Part shown: piece after piece, positions 1-10,980 of the stretch
Position numbering within the stretch: position 1 is the stretch's first letter
Layout: each line of letters opens with the position of its first letter
NCBI RefSeq assembly: GCF_963675165.1
Contig: NC_087377.1
Span: 2,526,824 to 2,590,823 of the forward strand
Direction: 5' to 3'
Source of the DNA: Halichondria panicea
Lineage: Eukaryota; Porifera; Demospongiae; Suberitida; Halichondriidae
Length of the DNA: 64,000 nt
Program-made: the position numbers and the translations under genes
The notes under the pieces: model-generated
Databases searched by the model: none
The model's input: the letters and a program-made list of their open reading frames with translations, nothing else
What the model was told of the DNA's origin: nothing

Positions 1-596
1 TTTTGTAAATCTTCTGAAACAGAAGATTGAATATAGGCAATTATTAGCTGGTAATTATCGTATGAACCACCAAAAATATTAGTATAGCTCAGAATGGTGT
101 AGGTGATGTGATAGCATCTCCTGACACCCACTCTCTGACACACGTACCTGTGTGTGCTTGACACCATCATTCCCTCAGTCTAGGAGTAGACACCATGCAG
201 GCAGGGTGAAGGATACAATAGCACACACAGAGATATTGGGGCACTGTGGGAGGAGGGAGATGTATTGATGAGCATCATTACACTAGTCACCATAGTGAGA
301 CATGTGTACACACGCACCTGTGTGTGCTTGATACCTCCATTCATGAGGCAGTGATTAAACCTGGGTAACAAATGTGGAACACATCGTACATGCAGTTGAT
401 CGAGACATGAGCAAAGAAATGGCAAACTATTACAACACGTCTATACAGTGCATGGGCTAACTTTGTGGAGGAGGCTAATCACATAATTATTAATAGGTTG
501 CCTAGCTCGCTCTATAAGCCTAGAATTATATGAATTGTTCGTAATTAAACAATAGTTACTTAATTAACACATACAAAGTCATACATTAGGCAGTAC
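1..596. other. Module 1 leading segment, no clear gene
   Basis: This segment is repeated at 31691-32284, 41177-41774 and, from about 63650, at the right edge. A minus-strand reading MPFLCSCLDQLHVRCVPHLLPRFNHCLMNGG is shared by the copies around 330-425, but small length differences upstream change the frame between copies. I see no start codon or exon chain I would defend. It may be the 3' part of a minus-strand gene. Confidence 0.4.
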
Positions 597-767
597 CTAT
601 AGTTTGTATACAGGGCATAATTATTGACACCGCAGGCAACCTTCATCCAGCCTGGGACTAATGCAAGGAATAGTTTTACCAAGAAGCACCCCTCATGTTT
701 CAGCAGCTCAGAGTGTTGCTGTCTTGACTGAAAGTAGAGGTATTTAATGTCTGAGTAGGGGAAGTCC
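597..767 (-). other. Conserved exon-like ORF, module 1, unknown protein
   Basis: On the minus strand a CAG acceptor at about 768 and a GT donor just below 597 bracket an open stretch reading DFPYSDIKYLYFQSRQQHSE... through a hydrophobic LFLALVPGWMKVACG segment to ...YALYTNY. The same stretch occurs at 32285-32455, 41775-41944 and from 63921 to the window edge. The module 4 copy has lost one base, which breaks the frame. I do not recognise the family. Conservation may reflect recent duplication rather than selection, so coding status is uncertain. Confidence 0.35.
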
Positions 768-888
768 CTGCATAGGAAAGAATAAAGAGAATGTTAAGTT
801 TGTTTTACCACAATAATGTAGATCTATAGTTGTAAGGGGAGAAATTGACAGAGCAATACCTTGTGTGTTTGAACAAAGTTAAGCTTCA

Positions 889-1095
889 ATGGCGCGACGT
901 CGACAAGACTCAGAGTGAGTGAACATGTAGACTATAACTAACCTGACTACTCTAGTGCCACCTTTCATTGCATAGACCACTGCCTGAATGTTGGGAGGAG
1001 AGACAGGATGAAAATGGACGTACCTTCTATGTAGACCAAACCTCCGGACGCACACAATGGCATCGACCAATCAGTGAACAGGACATACGGCAAAG
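889..1095 (+). CDS. WW-domain exons, module 1
   Basis: Two exons: 889-914 (ATG, MARRRQDS, then GTGAGT) and 976-1095 (after CATAG, before GTGTGT). They join in phase (2 nt + 1 nt) to read MARRRQDSEPLPECWEERQDENGRTF..., ending QWHRPISEQDIRQR. The second exon is a complete WW domain: the first Trp in CWEE, the central FYVD strand, and the second Trp 22 residues later followed by HRP. WW domains bind proline-rich ligands. The exon leaves phase 2. The Death-fold exon at 1885 needs phase 1, but ankyrin exon 2 at 2889 needs phase 2, so the downstream partner is unresolved. Exon 1 resembles the first exon of the ankyrin gene, including the donor flank GTGAGTGAACATGTAGACTA. Module 3 has an intact copy. 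Confidence 0.7.
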
Positions 1096-1884
1096 GTGTG
1101 TGCACCTGGGGATTGTTAGGAGGCACTTGACAACTACTTAGCTTATAATTAATTCTATACAGCAGCTTCATAAAATTAATCATGTCAAGTATCGATCTCT
1201 TATAATTACTATTATTTTTATAATCATTACCTATAGCTACTAAAATTAATATAACGCCTTTTAGGACATAATTATAATTACCTCGTAATTATTGCATCAA
1301 TTCTCGTTTGCCTCGAATATACGAATATAACTATTAATTTAATGTGAAGTTTTTCATTATAGCTAGAGGGCCACTTGTGTAAGTGTGTGCATTGCATTAA
1401 CTACCGTATAGCGGGTGATTTTTGAGGGGTAAAATATTCGTTATTTCCGTGGGCAAGCTGACCTCCACCCTACATGAAAACAGTTTACCGGAACGCATGC
1501 CAGGCAGTATACAGGCAATAAAGTCAACCGATATTTTTACAAACGAAAATCAACGTTTTCGATTTGTCAATGAATGCATGGATTTTTACCTCACGAATAT
1601 TACCCACTATCTATCATCTATTATAATTATTCGAAAGCCTTCAGTCTTAAAAAGTACATTATTTTGACTCTTATCCATTCCTCATTACACGCGTTGTGTG
1701 GCTTGCATCATTAAATAATGGTATGTGCATTTTCAGAATAGTTTGTTGTACGCAGCTTGTCACACACTTTCTAACCCCAAGATGGCTTGTATAATAAAAT
1801 GCACACTCGTCATTTATTTTTGTTACAATATTTTCCTTCTAGTGTCTAAGCATTGCCTGTGATTTAATATTGACTTGTGTACAG

Positions 1885-2249
1885 GATCATCATCAGAGAA
1901 GGATACCAGCAATGGAGACCAGCCGATGGTTCTGACTGGAGCGGATATTAATACAATTTGTGAGAGTCTGAAAACTGCCACCTATAATTGGTTTGATTTA
2001 GGACTGGCTCTCGGAGTGAAGAGTAATGATTTGAAAGACATTGAAGATGAATACCGTCATAACAAACGCCGCCTAATAGAGATGGTGGGCAAGCGTCTTG
2101 AAGTCACTGATCCAGAGCATCCGATGACATGGCCTTACATATGTGAATGTCTAAGGAGGCCTACTATTGAGCGTAACGATGTAGTTGAGGAAATTGAAGA
2201 CAAGTATGTGAGGACAGCAACTGCAGTTGCTCATAGTGCCACCAATTGA
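1885..2249 (+). CDS. Death-fold domain exon, module 1
   Basis: Exon after GTACAG, open to TGA at 2247-2249. It reads SSSEKDTSNGDQPMVLTGADINTIC..., then YNWFDLGLALGVKSNDLKDIE and TWPYICECLRRPT, and ends VEEIEDKYVRTATAVAHSATN. The pattern WFDLGLALGL...L..I followed by TWP..(C)LR.PT...R.DV...IE.KY is typical of Death-fold adaptor domains in sponges, cnidarians and NLR-type proteins, which mediate homotypic assembly. The exon needs one leftover base from its upstream exon, which the WW exon does not supply, so its 5' partner is not identified. A GTATGT donor follows the stop at about 2267, suggesting a spliced 3' UTR. Copies occur in modules 3 and 4. Confidence 0.65.
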
Positions 2250-2659
2250 TCATGAGAACCTGACAAGGTATGTTTGCACTATTAATGTAAATCTGATCCA
2301 TATTTTCACACTATTTTGTTGCAGAGCTTATAAGACTCTAGTTGATTGTGCTGCTCATGTTTTCATACAGATATACTGGAAGGGGACGAATGAAGATCGC
2401 AAGTGAAGAAGCATGCAATCAATAATTACAATGACTCTTTGCTGACTGTATACATTATAAAGTATGATCATGACATTTAAGAACTGTAAGATTCAATTTC
2501 TAGCTTTCTAGTTTAGTGACCCTTTTCCATGGTTCCTGGTACAGGAGTTGCTAGCCTCGAACCAGGCCGCTTTAGAAGACGCTTTCCCTGCGACCTGGAA
2601 TCGAGGCAGAGGGGGTGGGGCCATCTTGGGAGACTGAGAATAAATACTGAGCACTAGAA

Positions 2660-5292
2660 ATGGCTACTGAACAAGACTTAGGGTGAGTGAACATGTAGAC
2701 TATAATTACTACTCATGGTAGCACCTTGTGATTGCATGGAGGGAGGCTCATTCCATTAGTAGAGTCAGAGCAGGCTATGATCAGAGGTGGAACACTGTAC
2801 AGCAAAATGACAGCTGGATATGTGCATGGTGTCACTTGTATAAACATATGTATGACTGACCCCCCAACCATCTATATATTTTGTACAGCACTCAAAAGAA
2901 GCTAGCCGAGGAGTTATGGCAGGCTGTAGACAAACTTGACGTCGTCAAAGTGCGGTCCCTGTTAGGACAGGGGGCAGACCCCAACCACCAGCTCTACTGG
3001 AGTGACGAGTGGGAATGGAAGAAGCCTCCATTACACTTGTCTTGTTATCAGGGCTATCTTGAGATTGCGAAGACACTTGTTACCCATGGAGCTCGTACTG
3101 ATAAAGGTGATGGGTGGCGTAACATGACTCCACTTCACTGGGCATGCCAGGGAGGTCATACAGAAATGGTCAAGTACTTGATCCAAGAGCTCAAATGTAG
3201 CACTGGTAAGCAGTCGTGTATTAATAAAATAATGTTTCTCCGTATCTAAATTTAAACAGTATATACCCCACTTGGAGTCTGTATCATAGCAACTGGGTGG
3301 GGTTTAACTACCATAATCTCTGCATTCCTCATAAACTCCCTTGCCTTGAGGGAACATAATAATTATGTAGGCCTATAGCGAAAAAATGTTTAGAGATAAA
3401 TTTGTGTCAAATTTGCTTATATTTTACGTATTAAAACATTTGCGATGTACGTACGTTAGTACAGTATTACTTATGCTTTTGCGTATGATATAACAGTTGA
3501 AAAATTGTCGTGATTTGGTTGAATTACTGTACCTGACCATTTTGTTTCATAATAATTTTAGTATCTGTGTGATAGTTGAACTCTGTTTCACAACAGATGT
3601 GAGGGATAGGTTTAACAGGACTCCTCTTCACTGGGCTTGTGTGAGAGGAAGTAAAGACGTCGTACAGTATCTGGTGGAGGTGGGGAAGATGGATGTTGGT
3701 GAGATTTAGTGTGCTCTTGATAGTCTAGCTCTATATTTGTTCCCATAGCCTCTCCTACTGTTTGTATTTGCTTCTGCCCAGTTGATATTAGACACAGATT
3801 CTGTGTAACTACCGTATAGCGCAAAATTTTCGAGGCACTTATATTTCGTGGATTGGCCTCTAAAAACATTTCGTTGCACAATGTTTGCGGAATGACTGCT
3901 TACCGGAAGCCACACCTTTAAATCTTTGCAAGTTATAGCAGATAATTCTAATTAAAGAACAATTTTCGTAGACTTAATTTTTGTGTATATAGGATTGCTA
4001 ACCCACGAAATCCGCGAAAATTAAGCACCTAGAAAATGTTGCGCTATACGGTATTTTGTTTGACTCTGTGTAATGTACAGATGTGAGGGATGATGACGGA
4101 CAGTCACCACTGGACTATGCTCTGGAGAATATGTATAATGAAGACTGTATGGATGTTTATAATGAAGACTGTATGGATGTTTATAATGAAAAGTATATGG
4201 ATGTTGCCCACTACCTTATGAGCCGTGGCTGTGCATGTGGTGACGAGGACAAAGCCACGTTACTGTGTGCAGTATGTGACCTTGGCAAGCTGGGTGTCGT
4301 GAAGGAACTTGTTGAGCAATACAAAGTTGACCCCAACAGTAAGTATTAGTATGTACTTTGTGGAGAAGGCCAACTGTGATATCAGTGAGTACAACACAAC
4401 CACCATGCAGTGTTATACCTTTGTTTCTACACCCACTCTTGTTCAGGTGCAACTGACGATGCTGGCAAAACTCCTCTTGATATTGCTACACAGGAGGGTC
4501 ACACTGAAATTGCTGACTACCTCAAGTCTCTACCACAACAATGTAAGCTCACTAGGATCATGAGTACACAGTGTGGTCCAATACAGCTACTCTCTCTATA
4601 CAGCTGCTGTGACTGGAGACACTGACTCCAGGAGTGACGAGAATGGACCACCACCAACAAAGAAAAGAAAAAGTAACTATTATCTCATGTGCACGTACAT
4701 CTTAATTCATCTCTACCATTTATACGTTCCCGTCTCTCACACCCACACCACACCCACACTTACACACACACACATCCTCCCACCACACACACACACACAC
4801 ACAGGTGCCCAGCAAGTGACTCTGAGAGTGTGTCCTAACTGTAAGGAGAGCTGTCACATCCGCTGCAAGAAATGTCCCGAATGTGAGCACGAGTTCCCTC
4901 CTTCCAGTAAGAGCAGGGCCAAACCTGACCAGGATGTTGTGAAAAACCCTTCAAACCTACTGCAGATACTACAGAAAAAGGTCACTACACAGTACCAAGA
5001 GTATATTAGGCATATGCGGAGAGTAACGTGACTTCCTGTATCTTTCATGGGCTTGGAATTTGCACACTGACCAATCCAAGCGTGGGTGATGTAATCTATC
5101 AAGAAAGTAGATTACACCACCCACGCTTGGATTGGTCAGTGTGCAAATGCCAAGCTTGTGACAGATACAGGAAGTCACGTTACTCTCCGCATACATCTGA
5201 TGTACAGTATTCTGACAGTACATACTTTATACTGTTAATATTGTATTGTACAGCCTTAAAAAATATTAATTTCACCACATCAAACAACCCCC

Positions 5293-5351
<59 letters not shown>

Positions 5352-5384
5352 GCGCGCACACACACACACACGCACACACACACG

Positions 5385-5460
<76 letters not shown>

Positions 5461-6995
5461 ACCCACCCACACACACACACACAAACACAAACATCTATTG
5501 ACTAATGGAAAATTCGTACTGTCAGAACCAAGGTTAGATCTTATACTGATTGTACATGTAGCTACAAGCCACAAAACGCCTAAAGTAAGATGATACACCC
5601 AGATATGGGAATCACATGCGCCTAAACATAATCGTCATGGTACTAAAAACTGGCTAAAAACTGCTAACAAAGAGACAGAACTAAAAGAATCCTCACAATG
5701 GAAAAGAAAGAAACTGACGTTGTCACGTGGGTTACATTTTGCTTATCTTAATTACATAACAATTTACATACAATAATTATAAGGTTGCACATAGAGTACC
5801 TCCTAAACAAAAATATTTGAAATAAGAAATTTAGCTTGCTTTTCAACTGCATGTTTTGTGGTGTTTAACCATAGAGCCTATGGTTTGACAGTCACACCTG
5901 GACTCCGCATGTATGGGAGTGGTCCCGCCTTTCCTTGAGCTATCCACAAGTCAGGAAATTAAAGGGACCGAAACTTGTGGACTGGCAATGACGGGTCTGG
6001 TGCTCCTCTGAAGACCGGAAAAACTATAATTGTTACTATAATTAATAAAACTGTCAATTGAATGTCCTTCATTAAAATCAAATGTGCATTCCGTTTGAGT
6101 CAATTTTATGCTTCAGCGGACGAGGTTCCATCCAACCCAGTTAGCCTTGTGCTTACTACCCCCTTTCCAAACACACACACACACACAGGTGGACCAACTG
6201 TCTCTGTTAGGATTTGACATTGTCGTACTAGTGCACAGAGATTCAAGCAAATCACATGACTCCTCTTCCACGTCACATGACACGCCCAGTCGCTCACGCC
6301 ACACCTACAGGAAGTTTGTCACCTCCGGACTGGCCGAGAGCTTTGTTGAATCTCCTCTGGTGTACGGCAGTTGGAAAGATTTCTGTAGTTCTGACAAGAC
6401 CTCAACTGGACACGCTCAGAAATCCAAGAACCCACGAAAGAAAAAAGGAGTACAAACGAATACCACTACTACCACTCAGGAGGGGGACAGATCACATGAT
6501 ACGAGTGGAGTGTCACATGATCAAGACAATGTATCTCAAGACAGCAATGGTGTCAATACTCAATCACAAGCAGCACAAAGCTCTACTGCTCCACTCTCTG
6601 TTAGTGACTTGACACCACTCTGGAATACAATATCTTCTCTCCGTCAGCAAATCGATTCCATGCAGTCCAGTCTAAATGCCCCTCCCACTCACGCGTACCC
6701 TCAACACATGTACCCCCCAGCTACTGGTTTAATGAACACAGGGCAATCAACCTTTGTACCCGTGCCGGGGGGTGGTCTATTCAATACACCACTCCCCAAC
6801 CATTTCACTGGACCTTCTTCACACAACTCAATGCTGGGACAGTCATCACGATTTAATGTGAATCCCGTGTCCTTCCCAATGTTTCCATTTTCACCTGCTC
6901 CAGCAAATTATCATTTCCCTTCACCGATTACATCGTTAGAGTCGTCTAGGCAACCAATGAACTCTGACCCAAACACTGACTCAATAGATCCGTGA
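2660..6995 (+). CDS. Ankyrin-repeat/zinc-ribbon protein, module 1 (8 exons, 615 aa)
   Basis: Exons 2660-2682, 2889-3205, 3597-3698, 4081-4338, 4447-4542, 4604-4672, 4805-4980 and 6189-6995. All have GT-AG borders and phases match throughout, giving 615 codons plus stop. Start [22 protein letters not shown]. Exons 2-5 carry ankyrin repeats ([82 protein letters not shown]). Exon 6 has a PPPTKKRK basic, NLS-like patch. Exon 7 is a Cys-rich ribbon (CPNC...CKKCPEC) resembling UPF0547. Exon 8 begins [18 protein letters not shown] and then becomes Ser/Thr/Gln-rich and low-complexity. Exon 4 carries extra copies of an NEDCMDVY unit. The exon 7 donor, GTCACT, is weak. Intron 7 contains a hairpin, a long CA tract and about 0.65 kb absent from the other copies. 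A scaffold or signalling role is inferred. Confidence 0.85.
5014..5192. repeat. Foldback (hairpin) repeat in ankyrin-gene intron 7, module 1
   Basis: The left arm starts ATGCGGAGAGTAACGTGACT and the right arm ends with its reverse complement AGTCACGTTACTCTCCGCAT. Arms are about 80 bases with a short centre near 5100. Copies occur at 27714-27887, 36713-36891 and 45885-46063. The centre of the module 4 copy is inverted relative to module 1. Confidence 0.9.
5294..5483. repeat. CA/TG microsatellite in ankyrin-gene intron 7, module 1
   Basis: Long ACAC tract with CG interruptions. The equivalent tracts in modules 2-4 (about 27984-28169, 36998-37154 and 46372-46434) run straight into the exon 8 acceptor. 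In module 1 an extra 0.65 kb separates the main tract from a short CA tract at the acceptor (6171-6188). Confidence 0.95.
5490..6165. other. Insertion unique to module 1 intron 7, unidentified
   Basis: The other three modules pass directly from the CA tract to ankyrin exon 8. Here about 0.65 kb is interposed. I see no terminal inverted repeats, open reading frame or recognisable element. It may be an old, partial transposon. Confidence 0.5.
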
Positions 6996-8218
6996 ACTTT
7001 GCAATAGAATTTGAAGTTATAAAGTCATGTTGTAAAAAATAATTAGTAATTATTTGTTCTGTGCGTACTATACTATAAAATACTTGAATCAATTAAATGA
7101 CTGTGTATCAATTACATAATAAATAGAACTTTCAAAGCAAATCATGCTATAATTAATAATTATGAATCAATTAAATTATCATAAATAGAAAGTGCTCCCA
7201 TGCATGAGATTGTATAATTTCGAATTCAAAGAAGGGTATACGAATACGTATACATATGTAGTTGTACAGAACTATTTCACTGTGGGATAAATTAAAGTTC
7301 TATTCATATACAGGTACAGCAGCAAATTAAAAAGGTATAAAAACTTGCACAATAAAGTATTCCGACTAAACAGTACACTATAAGTATACTACAACTGTCC
7401 ATTGCTGCGTATAGATTTAGTCAGATGACATGATGAGTATCCATGTGATACTCTTGGGGTCCATGGTGACAGCCACCACCGCGTTGTAGCCTCTATCCAA
7501 CCCATACACTGCCCCCGGACTCTGTCCCTCAGGCAACACGAGTGCTTTGTCAGATAGGCCAGTGTAGTACAGTGGTAGACTGATGTTGCGTGTTATGGCC
7601 ACTGGAGTGGGGTTGAATATCATGGCTAGACCGCGGTTGTCAAGGTGAGGATTCACGTGCAGTACACAGTCGTAATCTGTGCATGCGTGCAGGGAGAATG
7701 TGTATAGCAATACATCATTTACATCAAACTTTTTTAGCTACGCTATAATAATTATTATGATAAGTTGAAAAACATGTGACTCTATAGACAGATATAATTA
7801 TGTACAGCATGTAATTTTCGTTGGTGAAAATGTTCGTATTCATGAACTATAATTAATTTTTATACCCATATAAATATTCTGTATTTTTGTAGAGCTGACG
7901 TCGAGCCTATTGCATGCGGTAGAATCATTTCGTAGTTTTAGTTTTCAATACGACAATTTCCACCACCATACGAAAATAACCCGCTATATATTTCTACGGT
8001 ACATAATTAATCACTTCTGTTCCCTAGCTCCCATGCACACACCTTGCATGTCTGGTCTCCTCACATGGACTATGTCACTGATCAGAATGTCACGATAGGT
8101 CTTGTAGAAACCCACCCACTTCTTCACCAACTGCATGGTTGCATCAGTGTCATACAACCTGCATGCATGCAGGGAGATCATTAACCAGACGGTGCATGCA
8201 TTAGAAATATACTGTAAA

Positions 8219-8333
8219 AAATGATGTGCGGTTTTTGACGCAAGTGCGTGACTATTGTAGCATCTATCCGGAAAAAACGCACATTTGCTACAATAGTCAC
8301 GCACTCAGCGTAAAAACCACACATCATTTTACT
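8219..8333. repeat. Foldback repeat in hydrolase intron 6
   Basis: Arms read AATGATGTGCGGTTTTTGAC on the left and its near reverse complement on the right, with GTGCGTGACTATTGTAGC paired to GCTACAATAGTCACGCAC. Copies sit at the same place in the other modules (about 30060-30172, 39121-39240 and 48370-48490), so it predates the module duplications. Confidence 0.85.
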
Positions 8334-8477
8334 TTATACACTTGTTGCCCAGTGAGTGGGCAGATCAAAGCAATCCAGTGCTCGGCATGTTGCATCACTG
8401 CCATGGCTACCATATATTGCACTGCATTATATGCTATATGCACTTGCACTGTGTGTAAATGCAGTAGATTTCTTTAA

Positions 8478-9395
8478 CCCTTTAACCGTCGGATTCTTAA
8501 TTAACAGTGAAGTGAAATGTCTGTAAATTCTCTATCGGGTTTCCAGAGCAATAAAATGCCTAGCAACCATATACCAATAGAATGCCCATACAACAAGGAA
8601 TAAAATGGTGCAACATGTGTTGCCATAACAACCACGGTTATTACGCTCAACCGTTTTTATCATTTTAAATGCTCGGCCAGCGGTGAGATAAAATCCAAAA
8701 AAAGTTTTTTATGGATCAGCCTATCATATGGTTTAAAGGCTTGACTAAGCTTGATTTTCACATCATATGAATGTAACAGTGCTAAGATATATCAATTTGA
8801 AGTACAATACGTACATGTATTACTATATCGGTGAACGATCTATGAAATTTACAAGCTCCGGCACATAAAGACTGTTCATTACTGCTAATTCTATTTTAGC
8901 TATACTATACTTACACTACTGATATTCTAGCTATACTATACTACTTGCCAGAGTCACACAGTGAGCCCTCTCCTGGTCTTTCACCGTCCTGGTCCATAGT
9001 GCTAGCGTCTAGGTCCATGTCATGCATGTCCTCAGTCCCAGACAGTTCATCAGTGTCTGGCATAAAGCTGGTAGCCTTTGGGAGGTATCCTACTATCCCC
9101 TCTCCTTCATAGGCACTGTTATCACCAGAGGAGACATCGCCATTGCTGTCCTCAAGCTGTTCAAGCACATCGGCACAAGTAAACAACCTAGCCATAATTA
9201 TAGCTATAAACTTCGTGCGGTAAGATGCTAATGAAATTTTAACATAGCAACGTGGCTTGGAAATTTCTAGACTAAATTGCACGTGATTCTACAGCTCTAC
9301 CTCTATACAGGGATGTGCGTAGTTCGAGCTACTTCCTAAGTATCGCAGAATTAGAATTTCGCAAAAAAAGTCACTGGCCCGTGGCAGTTAAAGGG
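8478..9395 (-). mobile_element. Internally deleted piggyBac element
   Basis: Ends are CCCTTTAACCGTCGG at left and, on the opposite strand, CCCTTTAACTGCCACGG at right. Both are flanked by TTAA (8474-8477 and 9396-9399), the diagnostic piggyBac target site. Length is 918 bp, far below an autonomous element. A minus-strand ORF at 8941-9195 reads MARLFTCADVLEQLEDSNGD and continues acidic. This fits the acidic N-terminus of piggyBac transposases, without the catalytic DDD core. Confidence 0.85.
8941..9195 (-). pseudogene. piggyBac transposase N-terminal fragment
   Basis: 84 residues from ATG at 9195, inside the piggyBac ends. The start MARLFTCADVLEQLED and the following Asp/Glu/Ser-rich stretch match the usual N-terminal layout of piggyBac/PGBD proteins. 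The DDE-type catalytic region and C-terminal zinc finger are absent, so it cannot be an active transposase. Confidence 0.6.
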
Positions 9396-10558
9396 TTAAG
9401 AGATATCCATTTGGGACTTATGCCCCACCATCCCACCTAATACTCAGTTGGTCCTTTTTATAGGCTACTACCTTTACAACTACTAGTGGGAAGAAAACCT
9501 AAAAAAATTACTATGGAATTCAGCAAAACTAATGAATACACTAAATTCCTTCAAAACACATGTCTTTTATTACGATTTATATGACCAGTCAGACGAGTTT
9601 AACGTCATTGGGCAACAAGTTAGTTATTGCCGGCGCCCTCGTGCAACATGCCATACATTGCACTGGATATAATGCCCTCGGGGCCTGCGGCCCTCGGGCA
9701 TTATATTGCTCCATATGGCATGTTGCACTCTGGCTGGGCAATAACTAATACATACCTGGGGCCACGATAACAAGCTGCAACTCCGTAACCAAGGTACTGT
9801 GCCAACGCCCACTCATACTCCACTAGGTGCTCAGACAGTGGCTCAAACTGAGCAGCAGAACCACCTGTTAGTATGTGCATGGAGGGGGCGGATACATTAT
9901 ATAACGGAATATGGAACAATATACGGACAATAAAATTGAAAGCAGGCTTGAAAGCTTAGAAAGAGACCTTTTTCAAATAATGATGTGCATGGCCAGAAAT
10001 TAAAGGATTAATTAAGCGCCTCAAAATTTAGCACTATATTTGTATACAGCATGGTATAATCATTGGCCTAACATACATACACACCTCCGTGATACACGAC
10101 CAGTGGTACAAACATCCATCCCTGGGTGGGTATGTAATGGTAGGTGTCATCATACATCCCCTGTCTGCTCACACTGAGGTCCTCCCAGCGAGGCAGGCTG
10201 TACTGGTTCTCGTTATAACTGGAGCAGGAGGACAAGTATTCAACATGCATGCATGGTGAGAGGAGAATGCATGGACCATGCAAAAAAACAAATTACTGCA
10301 TAGACCTAATAAATTATGTACACTGACTATAATTTATATATAATAATTATTGCAACGTTCCTACACACAAGAAATAATGATAAAAATGATGTCCATCTCA
10401 TGCACTCAAAGTTAACTATAAATATAGAGTGGGGGGGGGGGACAAGTAAATAATAGCCTGGAACTAATACTACATGAGGTACACTAACTACAGTACTGCA
10501 ACGTTCGTAACATAAAAAGCGAGCAATGATCTGAGCACACCACATTTTTGAGTATTAT

Positions 10559-10980
10559 ATGTGACAGGCTCTGGGAAAACCAGACTATTGGAGCAGAATT
10601 TAGTATTGAGCTACAGCTAAATTTATGCCTACAGTATAAAATCTCAAATAAAATGTTATTGATGTATAAGTATCTACAGTCCTTCTACTACCTCTCTGTA
10701 AAATCTGATGCTCTAAATCCAACTCTTTCCATCGAAACGCTTCGTCCAAAGTTTCGCTATTACCTTATTTTTCCTAATTAAGCAATCTTTGAGAGTCGTT
10801 TTTCTCGATACTACATTTTACGGCTTCGAGTTTTCAACGCGCATGACTCGGGTATGAAACTAGGTATGTGAACACTAAGCATATCATTGTGTAGGCAATG
10901 CTCTGCTCTATTATTTGGTACATTAATCACACATATTTTAGTCTGCTCCAATAGTCTGGTTTTCCCAGAGCCTGTCACAT
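10559..10980. mobile_element. Non-autonomous TIR element, 422 bp
   Basis: The left end ATGTGACAGGCTCTGGGAAA and the right end TTTCCCAGAGCCTGTCACAT are perfect inverse complements; the match continues through ACCAGACTATTGGAGCAGA (about 39 bp in all). No transposase is encoded. Target duplication is unclear. It sits just outside the point where module 1 homology stops (about 10543). Confidence 0.85.

Larger units (their letters stand above)
8341..9747. mobile_element. 1.4-kb composite insertion in hydrolase intron 6, module 1
   Basis: Absent from the equivalent introns of modules 2-4. It is flanked by ATACA on both sides (8336-8340 and 9748-9752). The ends are related inverted repeats (TTGTTGCCCAG at left; TTATTGCCCAG on the opposite strand at right). 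An internal CTTGTTGCCCA/TGGGCAACAAG pair (8341 and 9609-9619) and a GC-rich palindrome at 9621-9747 suggest more than one insertion event. A piggyBac copy is nested inside. The insertion ends 7 bp from the intron's 5' splice site and leaves GTATGT intact. Confidence 0.7.
7417..10218 (-). pseudogene. Glycoside-hydrolase-like gene, module 1, 3' exons only
   Basis: Exons 5-8 of the hydrolase are present on the minus strand: 10085-10218 (YNENQYSLPRWEDLSVSRQG...YHGG), 9756-9864 (GGSAAQFEPLSEHLVEYEWA...ACYRGPR), 8043-8158 (LYDTDATMQLVKKWVGFYKT...VRRPDMQ) and 7417-7676 (DYDCVLHVNPHLDNRGLAMI... to stop). Lengths (134, 109, 116, 260) and phases equal those of the intact module 4 gene. Exons 1-4, with the signal peptide and N-terminal two thirds, are absent: module homology ends near 10543, beside a TIR element. 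Intron 6 carries a 1.4-kb insertion with a piggyBac copy. The remaining frame is open, so this is a truncated relic rather than a mutated one. Confidence 0.85.

Noticed and set aside
5180-5598. Long open frames of Cys-Val or His-Thr repeats
   Set aside because: They are translations of the CA/TG microsatellite in all frames. The same applies near 16170-16711, 24679-25147, 27385-28395, 36879-37270 and 46234-46660.
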